Source: Onchidella celtica
Taxonomy: Eukaryota; Mollusca; Gastropoda; Systellommatophora; Onchidiidae
Direction of reading: 5' to 3'
NCBI GenBank assembly: GCA_963931925.1
Contig: OZ007569.1
Location: 19,934,982-19,998,981 of the forward strand
DNA length: 64,000 nt
The notes under the pieces are model-generated. The model searched no databases, had not been told where the DNA came from, and worked only from the letters and a program-made list of their open reading frames with translations. Positions 36,301 through 45,000 of this stretch are shown here, one piece after another; positions within the stretch are counted from its first letter, which is position 1, and each line of letters opens with the position of its first letter. A program made the position numbers and the translations under genes.

Positions 36301-37114
36301 TTTGCATTATATACATTATATATAATAAGTTAATTCAATGTTATTGCTTGTTTCATTATTTTGGAATATTTTCATCATTACATTATTGTCTCAACATTCC
36401 TTAAATTCACATTTTCATAACTTTTGATTTTTTTTTTTTTTTTAAATTCTAAACTATTATCTAAAACAACAGTTTGGACCTCCTATCTGGCACTGAGTCA
36501 GGATGTGAACTGCTTCAGCAAGAAACGTGATCCCAGGATCGGGTCTTATTTCATACTGAGACAAAATTTAATCAATTAAAATTGTCACCATCTGCTGCCA
36601 TTTTTGTTTTTTTCAAATTATTTCTTTTTCAGCTCGAGAGCGTTTAACTGCGAAGATTGCTGCTCACTTTTAAATGGCACATTCAACTTATTACACAATA
36701 TCTGAGACGCATAATAATATGATTATCGTTCAACGCTGTCAACAATTTTCTGGATCGTCTTTCAATTCTTTTCAGGTCAAAATATGGTTTCAGAACAGAA
36801 GAGCCAGAGAAAGACGAGACAAAGAGGCATCTCAACGCAACCAGGCTCCCATGGTACAAAAATCGTTCCAGCCTCTCACCATCCCGACGGTGACCTGGCC
36901 AATGCCAGCCTCTTTGGCCTCAGCGACATATGTGCAATACCAGAATGCCTTAGACTTCGGATCGAGCTACTTGTCTTCAGCGTTCGGGATGTACACTTCG
37001 TCAAAGCACGGTGGAGATGGTGCCCGAGAGGTGAATACTAGCGGCAATAATAATATGTGTGGTAACAAAGCTGGAATTTTGAACGTTAAAAGTAGCCCAG
37101 ATGAGCAAATGTGA
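23721..37114 (+). CDS. Msx-like (NK-linked ANTP-class) homeobox transcription factor
   Basis: Three coding exons (23721-24321, 26673-26842, 36776-37114) join in phase (1, then 0) at GT/AG sites and predict 369 aa. It has an eh1 motif FSIERIL (residues 103-109) of the type that recruits Groucho/TLE co-repressors, a poly-Ser run (115-123), an acidic Asp-rich stretch (139-158), a basic KKKDGAKKRK segment, and a homeodomain at about 214-273. The homeodomain has R5, F8, L16, F20, W48, F49, Q50, N51 and R53. RNPRVPF, the YLSS turn and LNLTET resemble the Msx family; by eye 33 of 60 positions agree with Msx as I remember it. That divergence fits the Msx-like (Msxlx) family better than Msx itself. 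The exact family needs a tree. It is expected to be a nuclear DNA-binding repressor. Confidence 0.88.
24340..24391. repeat. (AAATA)n microsatellite
   Basis: AAATA/AATAAATA repeats directly after the exon 1 splice donor; a related TTTATT-rich stretch follows at about 24445-24475. Confidence 0.85.
24898..25372 (+). repeat. Dispersed repeat, copy in homeobox intron 1
   Basis: Shares ordered blocks with 37286-37625: TTCAT(T/G)ATGG(T/C)GCAATTTT, then ATTTTCTTAAGTGTCAACTA, a divergent middle, then TTTGA(G/C)ACG, CAGTT, CCCTGC..ACAC..GAGT and TAGATCAG. The other copy continues into a Helitron-type 3' hairpin, so this is probably an old Helitron relative. The GT/GC run at 25121-25215 lies inside it. 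Confidence 0.55.
25121..25215. repeat. (GT)n/(GC)n alternating run
   Basis: About 95 bp of nearly perfect alternating purine-pyrimidine sequence including a CGCGCGCGCG core, interrupted by GAATGTGCAT. It has strong Z-DNA-forming character. Confidence 0.9.
26673..26842 (+). CDS. Homeobox gene exon 2 (homeodomain residues 1-44)
   Basis: Acceptor TCCTTCACAG|GA; donor ACCAGG|GTAAGT. The 170 bp encode the basic KKKDGAKKRKLG lead-in and homeodomain residues 1-44 (helix 1, helix 2 and the turn), ending LNLTETR. The intron falls exactly between homeodomain positions 44 and 45, a position shared by several ANTP-class homeobox genes. Splicing to exon 3 is phase 0. Confidence 0.92.
26949..27678 (+). 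mobile_element. Non-autonomous Helitron, copy 2
   Basis: Begins TCTATATTAATAAAAGTG after an A and ends CTAG (27675-27678) before a T. About 15 nt before the end is the hairpin CCCGG-GCAGGG-CCGGG. It is homologous throughout to 5479-6195, including an internal (AAAC)n tract and the phrase GGGAGATTGACGCTGCAGGG. No helicase frame is present. It inserted about 107 bp after homeobox exon 2. Confidence 0.87.
29068..29140 (+). repeat. (GTTTGA)n-linked dispersed repeat, copy 1
   Basis: Five GTTTGA hexamers followed by a block ending GGTACGATACGGCCACTTTGCGCC. Related copies, with consensus CACGATAAGGGTCAYTTTGCGC, are at 43311-43380, 46617-46690 and 49374-49450. Confidence 0.6.
29225..29541 (-). mobile_element. 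tRNA-derived SINE
   Basis: On the minus strand an A-box-like TGTCCTAGAGGC (29519-29530) and a B box CCGGATTCGAATCC (29478-29491) form an internal RNA polymerase III promoter. The terminal sequences do not pair into an acceptor stem, so this is a SINE head rather than a tRNA gene. The body includes GCACGTTAAAGATACC, reminiscent of the conserved central blocks of metazoan SINEs, and ends in an A-rich tail near 29225. Confidence 0.7.
33164..33177. promoter_or_regulatory. 14-bp palindrome with CACGTG E-box
   Basis: GCCGCACGTGCGGC is perfectly palindromic around an E-box core, in homeobox intron 2. It could be a bHLH or bHLH-zip site; there is no other support. Confidence 0.3.
35359..35609 (-). 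mobile_element. MITE family A, copy 1
   Basis: The ends CACCACTGCTCT(GCGATAACGGCAT) and ATGCCATTAGTGTAGAGCAGTGACG are imperfect inverted repeats. Internal sequence is the reverse complement of the copies at 43825-44065 and 60153-60398 (for example GCGCCGGTAGGAAAATATAA against TTACATTTTTCTATTGGCGC). About 250 bp, no coding capacity. The target-site duplication is unclear. Confidence 0.75.
35940..36268 (+). mobile_element. PIF/Harbinger-like MITE, double-length copy
   Basis: Starts AGCTGTGTTTTGATATGTAC and ends ACACATGAAAATACAGCT, with TTA on both sides (35937-35939 and 36269-36271). A 3-bp TWA duplication is the PIF/Harbinger signature. Internally the unit (GGAAACG...CTTTTTACTACTTGA) occurs twice, which explains its 329 bp against 172 bp for the related copy at 46441-46612. 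Confidence 0.75.
36776..37114 (+). CDS. Homeobox gene exon 3 (recognition helix and C-terminus)
   Basis: Acceptor TTCTTTTCAG|GTC. It begins VKIWFQNRRARERRDKE, the homeodomain recognition helix (residues 45-60) with the invariant W48, F49, N51 and R53, and runs to a TGA stop at 37112-37114 (112 codons). The tail is Pro/Ser/Tyr-rich, then Asn/Gly-rich, without a recognised domain. A variant poly(A) signal ATTAAA at 37193-37198 is a possible 3' end; the true 3' UTR length is unknown. Confidence 0.92.
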   Translation, partial: VKIWFQNRRARERRDKEASQRNQAPMVQKSFQPLTIPTVTWPMPASLASATYVQYQNALDFGSSYLSSAFGMYTSSKHGGDGAREVNTSGNNNMCGNKAGILNVKSSPDEQM

Positions 37115-37285
37115 CATGGTATGTCACAAACTGATATTACTCTGTTTACGTTTTCTTATGTCATAACAGAATCAAACTAGGCTTCATTGTACATTAAAAA
37201 TTTGATCCAAATAATATAGCAATTAAGTTATAAAGCAAAATGTTATTTCATAAAACGAAAACAAACAAAATTGGTGGCGGGGGTG

Positions 37286-37675
37286 CTTCATGATGGCGCA
37301 ATTTTCGCCCTTCGATTGTCCAACACTACCGCCTCAATAACACTTTCAGAATTTATGAAATTCATTTTCTTAAGTGTCAACTAGCCTAACCTAATCGCTT
37401 TTGCAGCGACCTGTTATGTTCATTCAAGTTTCTGGCCATTTTTTTTAAAGTTGTAAAAATGTAAAATACAAAGATCTTTGTTGTTTTTTTCCCCCGCCTA
37501 CCACAGGCGAAACCATTTGACACGCATCCAGTTGTTGCGTAGTGCCCTGCGACACATGAGTTCTGAAGTAAAACTGTAGGTTTTTATGGTAAATGCTTAG
37601 ATCAGCCAGAGAGAGGGAGAAAGAAAAGTGGGTAGGCTGCACTGTTTATCCTGGGCAATGCCGGGTACTTCATTT
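37286..37675 (+). mobile_element. Decayed Helitron-like repeat after the homeobox stop codon
   Basis: Related to 24898-25372 over most of its length. It ends with the hairpin CCTGGGCAATGCCGGG followed by TACTTCATTTACTT. The equivalent in intact Helitrons is a GC-rich hairpin followed about 10 nt later by CTAG|T; here the CTAG is lost. Classification rests on the hairpin and context. Confidence 0.45.
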
Positions 37676-37865
37676 ACTTAATTAAAAAATGCAGACGTTT
37701 TCTTTTTCAGTTTTCCCCTCTTGAGCGAAAATCTGGAAATTTATTGCGCATTGTTTGTTAAGAAGTAGTCGCGATGAAATCCAAAACCAATAATAATGGC
37801 ATCACGGTTGATGCCAGGAATGGATTGGGGTTTTATGAATGTATGTCTCGATTCCCCATAAGGGG

Positions 37866-38015
37866 CATGCCAGTGCAGCAACCCAGTGGTTAGATCAATT
37901 AACCTCTGCGCGGGAGGTCCTAGATTCGAGGAGAGTTTAACCTTAACATGTACCCTGACGGTGGGGTGCCCCTAGCATTATGAAATACATGGAATAAAGA
38001 GCTCAAGAAGCGTAT
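37866..38015 (+). mobile_element. tRNA-derived SINE (diverged)
   Basis: A-box-like AACCCAGTGGTTAG (37881-37894) and B-box-like GGTCCTAGATTCGAGG (37916-37931) are joined by CGCGGGAG. This head is typical of tRNA-derived SINEs in invertebrate genomes. The body ends near GAATAAAGAGCT. There is no acceptor-stem pairing, so it is not a tRNA gene. Confidence 0.65.
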
Positions 38016-38700
38016 GTATTCTTTTCAGTTATGTTGAAAATCAAATTTCTAACAATACTGTCACATAGTCACTTTAAGTTTAACATATCGAGAACTTGTG
38101 ATTTACATTCACTATGCCGATTGGCCCTACGCTTGAACGAGGCTTGATCAAGTATAAAAAGCATACATGATGCGAAGGTCAAAATGGCCAAAATCGGGCG
38201 TATGTCGAGGTCTATTAACCAGAATGTGTTAGGCCTATGTTATGTCCAGTTTTATTCATTGTCTGCAGATGTCCAAGACACAATATGAGTGATTTTGTTT
38301 CATAACCCAATAAAACTATTCATGTGGCAATGATTAGTATTTTCATTAGGGTTAAACGTTTCAAACTCGTTTTTCTCAGGTTGTCGATTTTGGACATAAA
38401 GCATTCTGTTTACTAACCTTAGATATATTTTATGGATGGTCGGTCCCTAACAGTGTTTGCTTGTTATCGGGATCAAATTACCCAGGTCATTTTTTTGTCA
38501 GTGCACGTCACAACGTCAACTCATATTATTTTACTTTCAGTCCAGACAAAATAAAATTTGCCGCCGCGTTCATTGTAAGACATTGTAAGACATCGTGTCG
38601 AAAAAAATCTATCATCACGGCAAGCCGTGTGGAACAGGCTGTAAAGTGCAAAATTTAATCACCAGGTCTGAGGACGGAAGACAGGTTTTAAAAGGCCGGC

Positions 38701-38796
38701 TCTATTCAGGCCGCTACCTAGAGGCTCGAATAGACAAAACACCCCACCGTCACTCTATTCAGGCCGCTGGTGCCTCTAGGTAGCGGCCTGAATAGA
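38701..38796. repeat. Perfect 25-bp inverted repeat with internal repeats
   Basis: The left arm at 38701-38725 (TCTATTCAGGCCGCTACCTA then GAGGC) is the exact reverse complement of 38772-38796. The 46-bp loop contains a further copy of TCTATTCAGGCCGCT at 38754-38768 and an inverted AATAGACA, giving alternative stems. Confidence 0.85.
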
Positions 38797-40412
38797 CAAT
38801 CCCTTTTTAAACTGCTCTTCTTTTTTAATCAGTGACTATTTGCAGAGGTAGTAAATTGTGCTTTGTCTGCTCGACAATTTTTGGACAAATTTTAAGGTTA
38901 ACGATTAGGACTTTTTAACTAGTTGGGCGCAATAATTTCTCTGGCGAAATGCATGTTTGTGGAAATTGGACATAAATGAAGCGATTGTGAGTATTTTGCC
39001 AATGTGTGGCACAGATTTTCAGTCAAATTTTACCTCGTACAGCACCTGTTCCCAGCACTACCTTTCCTCTTCGTTACCCCTGAATGATGTCTCTTTTGGT
39101 CTCAAGTGTTTGAGGATGAGAGTAGATTAAGTTTTGCTTGTGAGTGAGAGCATGATGAACTATCTTATCCTATATTAATCCTGTTTCTAATTTTAGTTCA
39201 GCGCCTCTGAGCTCCTCATTTGTGTGTGTGTGTGTGTGTGTGGATTTGAGCGCTGTATTAGCTAAATATTACAATTCACAATTTGCTAAGATTATCCTCA
39301 TTTGTTTTCCATTTTCCCACAAAACCAGTGGAACTTGCTGTCTGTAACAACAAAGACAGAACGGTTGTTAGGACAAGTAAGATCTCCCTTAAGCTTTTTG
39401 ATTTTAAATTGAAAATTTGTAAAATTTGTCATCCTGATCTACTGGTAAACCAGAGAAGTCCTTCCTGTGCAATGATTCGGATGACGCCTATATTTCGCGT
39501 AGTACACTTCATACTATCTATTCATAACTTTTACATGCAGAAACACCATGAACATCCATCTACTTTAATTTCCCCTACTTTCATTGTCAAGACGTTTCTA
39601 TGGCCACTTTCCACATCTCATATTAAACTGTCAAACTCTTTGCTTCATTGTTATGATTTATTCACATGATTTGTGTCTGTTATATATAATATGTATGTAC
39701 AAGAGTTTTATGTATGCTACATGTATATAGCGAGCCATTCACTAAGCTTCAGATACATGTATTACCAGTTGTGAACGAGATTATCACAAATTTCAAGGTC
39801 ACCAGGCATAAAACTGACCCACTTTAAGTGTAATAACAATTTAAGTTGAAAAAACACACACACAGAAAATGGGAGGGGGGGAGGGTGTATGACAGAGAGA
39901 GGGAGAGAGTGAGAGAAAGAGAGAGGGAAGAGTCAGAGACATGCATGATACAACAATCACTTGCAGATCATTTGATTTCTCTTTCTTTTCTTCAACTTCA
40001 TATCTTTTCCTCATACCGCCATGCCATTTCGTGACCTTAGTTGGTTGTTCCAACTCCACTTTTTGCAAAACTGAGAAATCCAGTATTAAACATTTGCGGC
40101 TTAAGTAATACTATTATGATAAGGAGTTAGAATTAATCTGAACTGTGGGACAGCTTGGTACACCACAGCGCATTTTAAACAAGTGTCAAAGTGTGCATTT
40201 GCGATATCTCTTCTATATACTCAAAGATCGCCAACTTTTCAGAAAATGAAGACAGAACAAACAAAAACTTAAGTCAGGATTTGGTGGAGTACTAAACTAT
40301 CCTTTTGCGAAAAACCCTTCTAATTATCATATACACATACAAGAACAATACTTATGGACAGAATATAACAAACAAAGAAAAGACAACGACCATAAAATTA
40401 ATCTAACAGAAA

Positions 40413-42034
40413 TTTATTTTTCTTCACTACATACCTGCAATTGAAGCATAAAAAAAAAAAAAAATTAATCACAAGCTAACCCTTTCCCTATGTTATTTCT
40501 TGCCCGACATAATTAACAAGAGTTAAGATTGTTTAATCTAAGCAACTGTGCTATTGAGAAGTTTCAGTTGCATCTTGTAAAACATAAAATTATATAAATA
40601 ATATAAATTGTAATGATCACTCAGTGTTGTCAAACAACAGTTGACATGTCTCATCTCTGCTTTGTTGAAGGGGTCTGGTTCCCCTGAATTACATACCTGT
40701 AGTATAATTATGTTCATCCCTTCACCAATGGTCTTTAAAGACAAGCTCAATGCAATAACAATTGCAAAAGTGCAAAAAAAAACAAAACTGAACGCATTTT
40801 CTTAGAATGTCAAAAAAAAACAAAAAAACACCCCAAAAAAAAACTCTCCAAGTTGGGAAACTAATTCAGACATACCGTAGCTATATTAACCATTAAACTG
40901 CAAAAAAACCAGAAAATCTGAGCTTCCAATGATTAAATACAATTAAAAAAAGGAGGTGAAAGGACATACAAAGCTATTTGTGGATTAGCAGAATGAGTAA
41001 TTCTTAAAGCATCCAATGAAGTAAAATTATTTACTTTCTACCACCCAAAATGTCTAGTGACTTCATCATTTCTTGTAACCATCAAACAATTTTCTGTGCC
41101 TCTCACAGATTAAAACCGGCCTAACAACACTGCAAAAAGCATGACAACTGCAAAGGTACAACATTATTGTTGTAATTTTTAATGGATTGCTAAAAATGAG
41201 CAAGCCTTTTTACTTTTTTGTTTCTCTTCTAAAGAACAAAAAAAAATAAATGTTAAAAATCACACCAATTAATCATAAATGCAATCAATTTTAAATGCAT
41301 TATCAAACTTAGAAATTAATTTCTTAAAGACAAACTTTTATACCTTTATTTTGCAAATGATTAAGTGGGAGAAAAGCTACACATGTAATATTCTTACAAA
41401 ATGCAGGGCCTTACAATAGCAGTTTTCTTAAGCATGGAACAAGCAATACAATCAGCTCATATATTATGTGCTTTTTGTTTCAATGACAATTTAATCCTAA
41501 TACCACATTGCACAAAAGTAACTGCTATTAGAACTCAAATAATAGCATGCTGAAAATAACATTAGGTCTATCATAAAGAGAATGATCATAACTACACTCA
41601 GACCCCATAATTTATACTAGGAAGGAAGTAATGGACCATAATACAAATAGTTATGGACCATAATATAAGTAATTTAAACTCAACTCATATAAAAAGAAAC
41701 ATATTCCCAAAACCTCTTCACTTTAAACTGTGTTTCAAACAACAGCAAAATTTAAGCTATCACAAACAAAAGCAACATGGATCTGATCCCATTAAAAAAA
41801 AAAAAACAATATACAAAGTAAAATTCTTAAAGTACTAGAACTAAAAACTGCCATAAATTTAGAGAGTCTAGAAAATATATCACACATTGAAGAAATAAAG
41901 ATAAAGTGACAAGTATACAAATGTTAGTTAAAGAAATCACAAGCTTATTTTCAAAAGGATTTAACAAAACAACACGACTGGAAAAAATCTGGTGCATTTT
42001 TTTTTCAATTGCCAAATTGTTCTTCTGACCAAAT
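40413..42034 (-). other. DYNC1H1: Candidate dynein 3' UTR
   Basis: AT-rich sequence downstream of the dynein stop codon. AATAAA on the minus strand occurs at 40413-40418, with other candidates nearer the stop (for example 41345-41350). No other feature interrupts the interval. The end point is a guess without transcript data. Confidence 0.3.
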
Positions 42035-45000
42035 TTAGCTGAGGTCAGAAGAGATGAGGGCAACACCTCTCTCATAGAAGCTGTGGTCCTTGCCCTCTGG
42101 CTGGGCAGCAAGGATAAAGTCCAAAGTGAAGAGCAGCTGGCTTCTGGTGGCATTCAGGTACACCGGCAGAGTCACCTTGCCTTTAGATGGATCGGATCCC
42201 TTCTCAAGTCTGGAAGAACAGAAATCAATGTAAGAAATTCTTTGAAAAAATTACAAAAATGAATAAATAAAAATAAATAAAAAAAGAAAAATAATGCACT
42301 GGATAGTAAACCTGACAAATTTGAAATCTCAAGTATATGTGGGTGGATCTCACACAACCAGGCTTAACCCTTTGAACACTGTCGATCTAACCCTTACATG
42401 CCTATATCCTTGGGCTCCTGGCCAAAATTGACCAGATTTTATATGTGGTACTCTGGGAACAAAAAACACCAAAGAAACATAACAGTCATGGGAGGGAAGT
42501 GAAGGTAATACGAAGATGTACCATGCCCACATCATGATTTTGACAAAAATGTAAAAAGCCTAGGAGGCCACCTGTAGTGCCGACGCATTTTGTTGAAGGT
42601 AAAGGTCTCTGCCCTCTAAAGGGGGCAGTAGGGAAATTGTATCTGGAAAATTTTGCTCTCTTTAAGAGAGCAGTAGGGTTCAAAGGGTTGAGGAGAAATT
42701 CTTATACCTTATTAAAAAACCAAAATAAAATATTTCTAAGATGAGTTTGAGCAAAATATTTTAACTGAATGCAGAAGAATGGCTAATGTTTCATATTGTA
42801 AGCAACTCTCAATGTCCATAGAAAAATTTTCCCCGGGGGGGGGGGGTCTCAGGATTTTGGCCTTTCATCTTCAGCCTAATTTCAACAGATCTACTCACAT
42901 ATAGTTGCAAAAAATTTGTGTAATAACATGAAATATACTGATTAATGTCAAATTTCACTTTGATTCAGATATTGAATCTGTATCTCTGACTAATGGCAAT
43001 TTTTCTTTAGAAGTTTGAAAATATTTTTTCTATGGTAAAATTTCAAAATCTTAAAGAAAACAAAGCACAAATATCACTGTTTGAGAAAGTAAGTTTTCAG
43101 GTTTCAGACTGTCATATAATATGTAAAATGAAATTAACATCAAGGTCTCAAAGGTGCTAAATCTTCTAACGTCATTAAATCATAATTTATCTTACTCTCA
43201 AACTCTCATCACCTCTGCTGATATATGACCTTTAGCGAAAAAAAAACAACAACAAAACAAACAAAAAACAATGCAAGAAAAGGTCTGTATGGGTAAGGTG
43301 GAGAGGAGTTTTGAGTTTGAGTTTGAGTTTGGATAAAGCACATTGACATGACAGGTCACATTGGAGAAAAAAGCAAGGAGAAAGACAGAATATAACAGAT
43401 AGGACCAGATGAGACCCTAACAAAGAACCCACCAACCATCTATGAGGCAGAGAGAGGTCTGCAGAGACAACTCTGATGCACATTAGCAAAACTGTTACGC
43501 TTTTAGTTTCGACCACAACATGAACCCATAATGTTGAACAATCTCATTCTGCCACTGAAATTCCTGCAAACTGATAAAAAAAAAGAAGCCAAATGGTTTT
43601 CCCTACCTGACCCAACGTAGAATTGTCAGTGGTAGATCAGTGGAGATGGTTGTGGACAGCTGCAGTTTGTTCTCCTTGCAGACTGCCCCTTGCAATTTCA
43701 GACCTGCAGTGACACCACACACAAAGATTGAATTTTCTTCAACAAAATTTAACTAAATAACATCAACAAGAGTTTCTCATCCTGTAATGATCTGTAAATT
43801 ATGATATATGATAAAGTCCTACATCGTCACTGCTCTAGAATAATGGCATGTCATTTCCACATTTCTGAGATATTAAGAAAAAAACTTTTTCTTTTCCTGT
43901 CATTTGGCAACTTGTGGAATTATGATTCTATCGGATTATTACATTTTTCTATTGGCGCATTTCTATTCCTGCAATATTATCTCACAACCCTCATGCACAG
44001 GAATGCAGTGAACCTTCAGTTGCCTTTTGGCATAAGTCTAACATGCCATTATCATAGAGCAGTGGCTTTGCTGCACCCAATTGCTGCATGACACGAAGGA
44101 CAGAATTCTACAAATGTTTTAGCAGTGATGATAATGATAATAGTGATTAGAGTTCCATTAATCCTATCACTGCCAGGAAAGAATTAGTGCCTAGGCAAAG
44201 GGTGTACAATTGCAAGTTTTCATCCTACAAAGTCATGTTTTGAGGCTGTCTTTGATTTAGAAACCACAGCAGAGTATACATTTCTGGACAGGTGATTTAA
44301 TTATGGCTTTGACAGTCTAATAGTTTGTGACAGTAGTACCTACCATGTTGATGATGATCATTGTGACAACTTCACAAATTTATGTTTTGAAACAGTGTAA
44401 TAATAAAAAAAAATAATTCTGGTATCACCAATAACAGCCTAAGAAATCTAAAAAATAAAAAAAATCAAGAAAAGGTGCACCGTAGACTTACCTGTGATAG
44501 AGAAACTACAGTCATCAAGGGCTGCACTCTTTCCTGTCTGCACTTGAACCTGTAATGCAAATGAATGTTAGAACTAAGAAAGTTGAAATACACAACAAAA
44601 TTGGAAAAAAAGGACTGTAGAGTTCCTGGCAATACAAAAAACAATAAAAGTAAACAATGAAAAAATTCTGCGGGTGATTTCTGAATCTAATAAAAGACTT
44701 TACATTAGGTCAATTATGATTAGAATGCACTTAATTTGGTGGTGTTTTTTTTTTCTTTTTTTGGTACAAGATTAACTTCAATAAAGAATACTAGCAAAAT
44801 CATAGCTGGGAACCGGAAAATTTTTACAGGGTTAAAAAGGGCCAGGCCGAACCTAGCTGCAAACTTGTGCCTTTTGCATTTTTATGAATATGTGATGATA
44901 CATGAATATATGTGAGCGAGCCTCACTAACCTCAATGGAAGTCGCATTTTTTCAGTTTTCATTTATGAATATCACCATAAACTATGAAATCTCATCTTTA

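Larger units (their letters stand above)
26843..36775. other. Homeobox intron 2
   Basis: A 9.9-kb intron with a GTAAGT donor and TTCTTTTCAG acceptor. It holds Helitron copy 2 (26949-27678), a (GTTTGA)n-linked repeat (29068-29140), a tRNA-derived SINE (29225-29541), a 14-bp palindromic E-box (33164-33177) and two MITEs (35359-35609 and 35940-36268). Open frames up to 179 codons inside it have no recognisable domains. A conserved enhancer could lie here but cannot be told from one sequence. Confidence 0.75.
37115..40412. other. Convergent interval between the homeobox and dynein genes
   Basis: Contains the decayed Helitron-like repeat (37286-37675), a tRNA-derived SINE (37866-38015) and a long inverted repeat (38701-38796), plus short GT and GA runs near 39221-39241 and 39892-39932. 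A 128-codon plus-strand open frame at 39283-39669 has no recognisable domain and is AT-rich; I do not call it a gene. Both flanking genes end toward this interval, so the 3' UTRs share it. Confidence 0.55.

Noticed and set aside
37881..37931. tRNA gene with A and B boxes.
   Set aside because: No cloverleaf acceptor pairing and a diverged B box; fits a tRNA-derived SINE.
39283..39669. 128-codon plus-strand open frame.
   Set aside because: No recognisable domain, AT-driven composition, no splice or promoter context.
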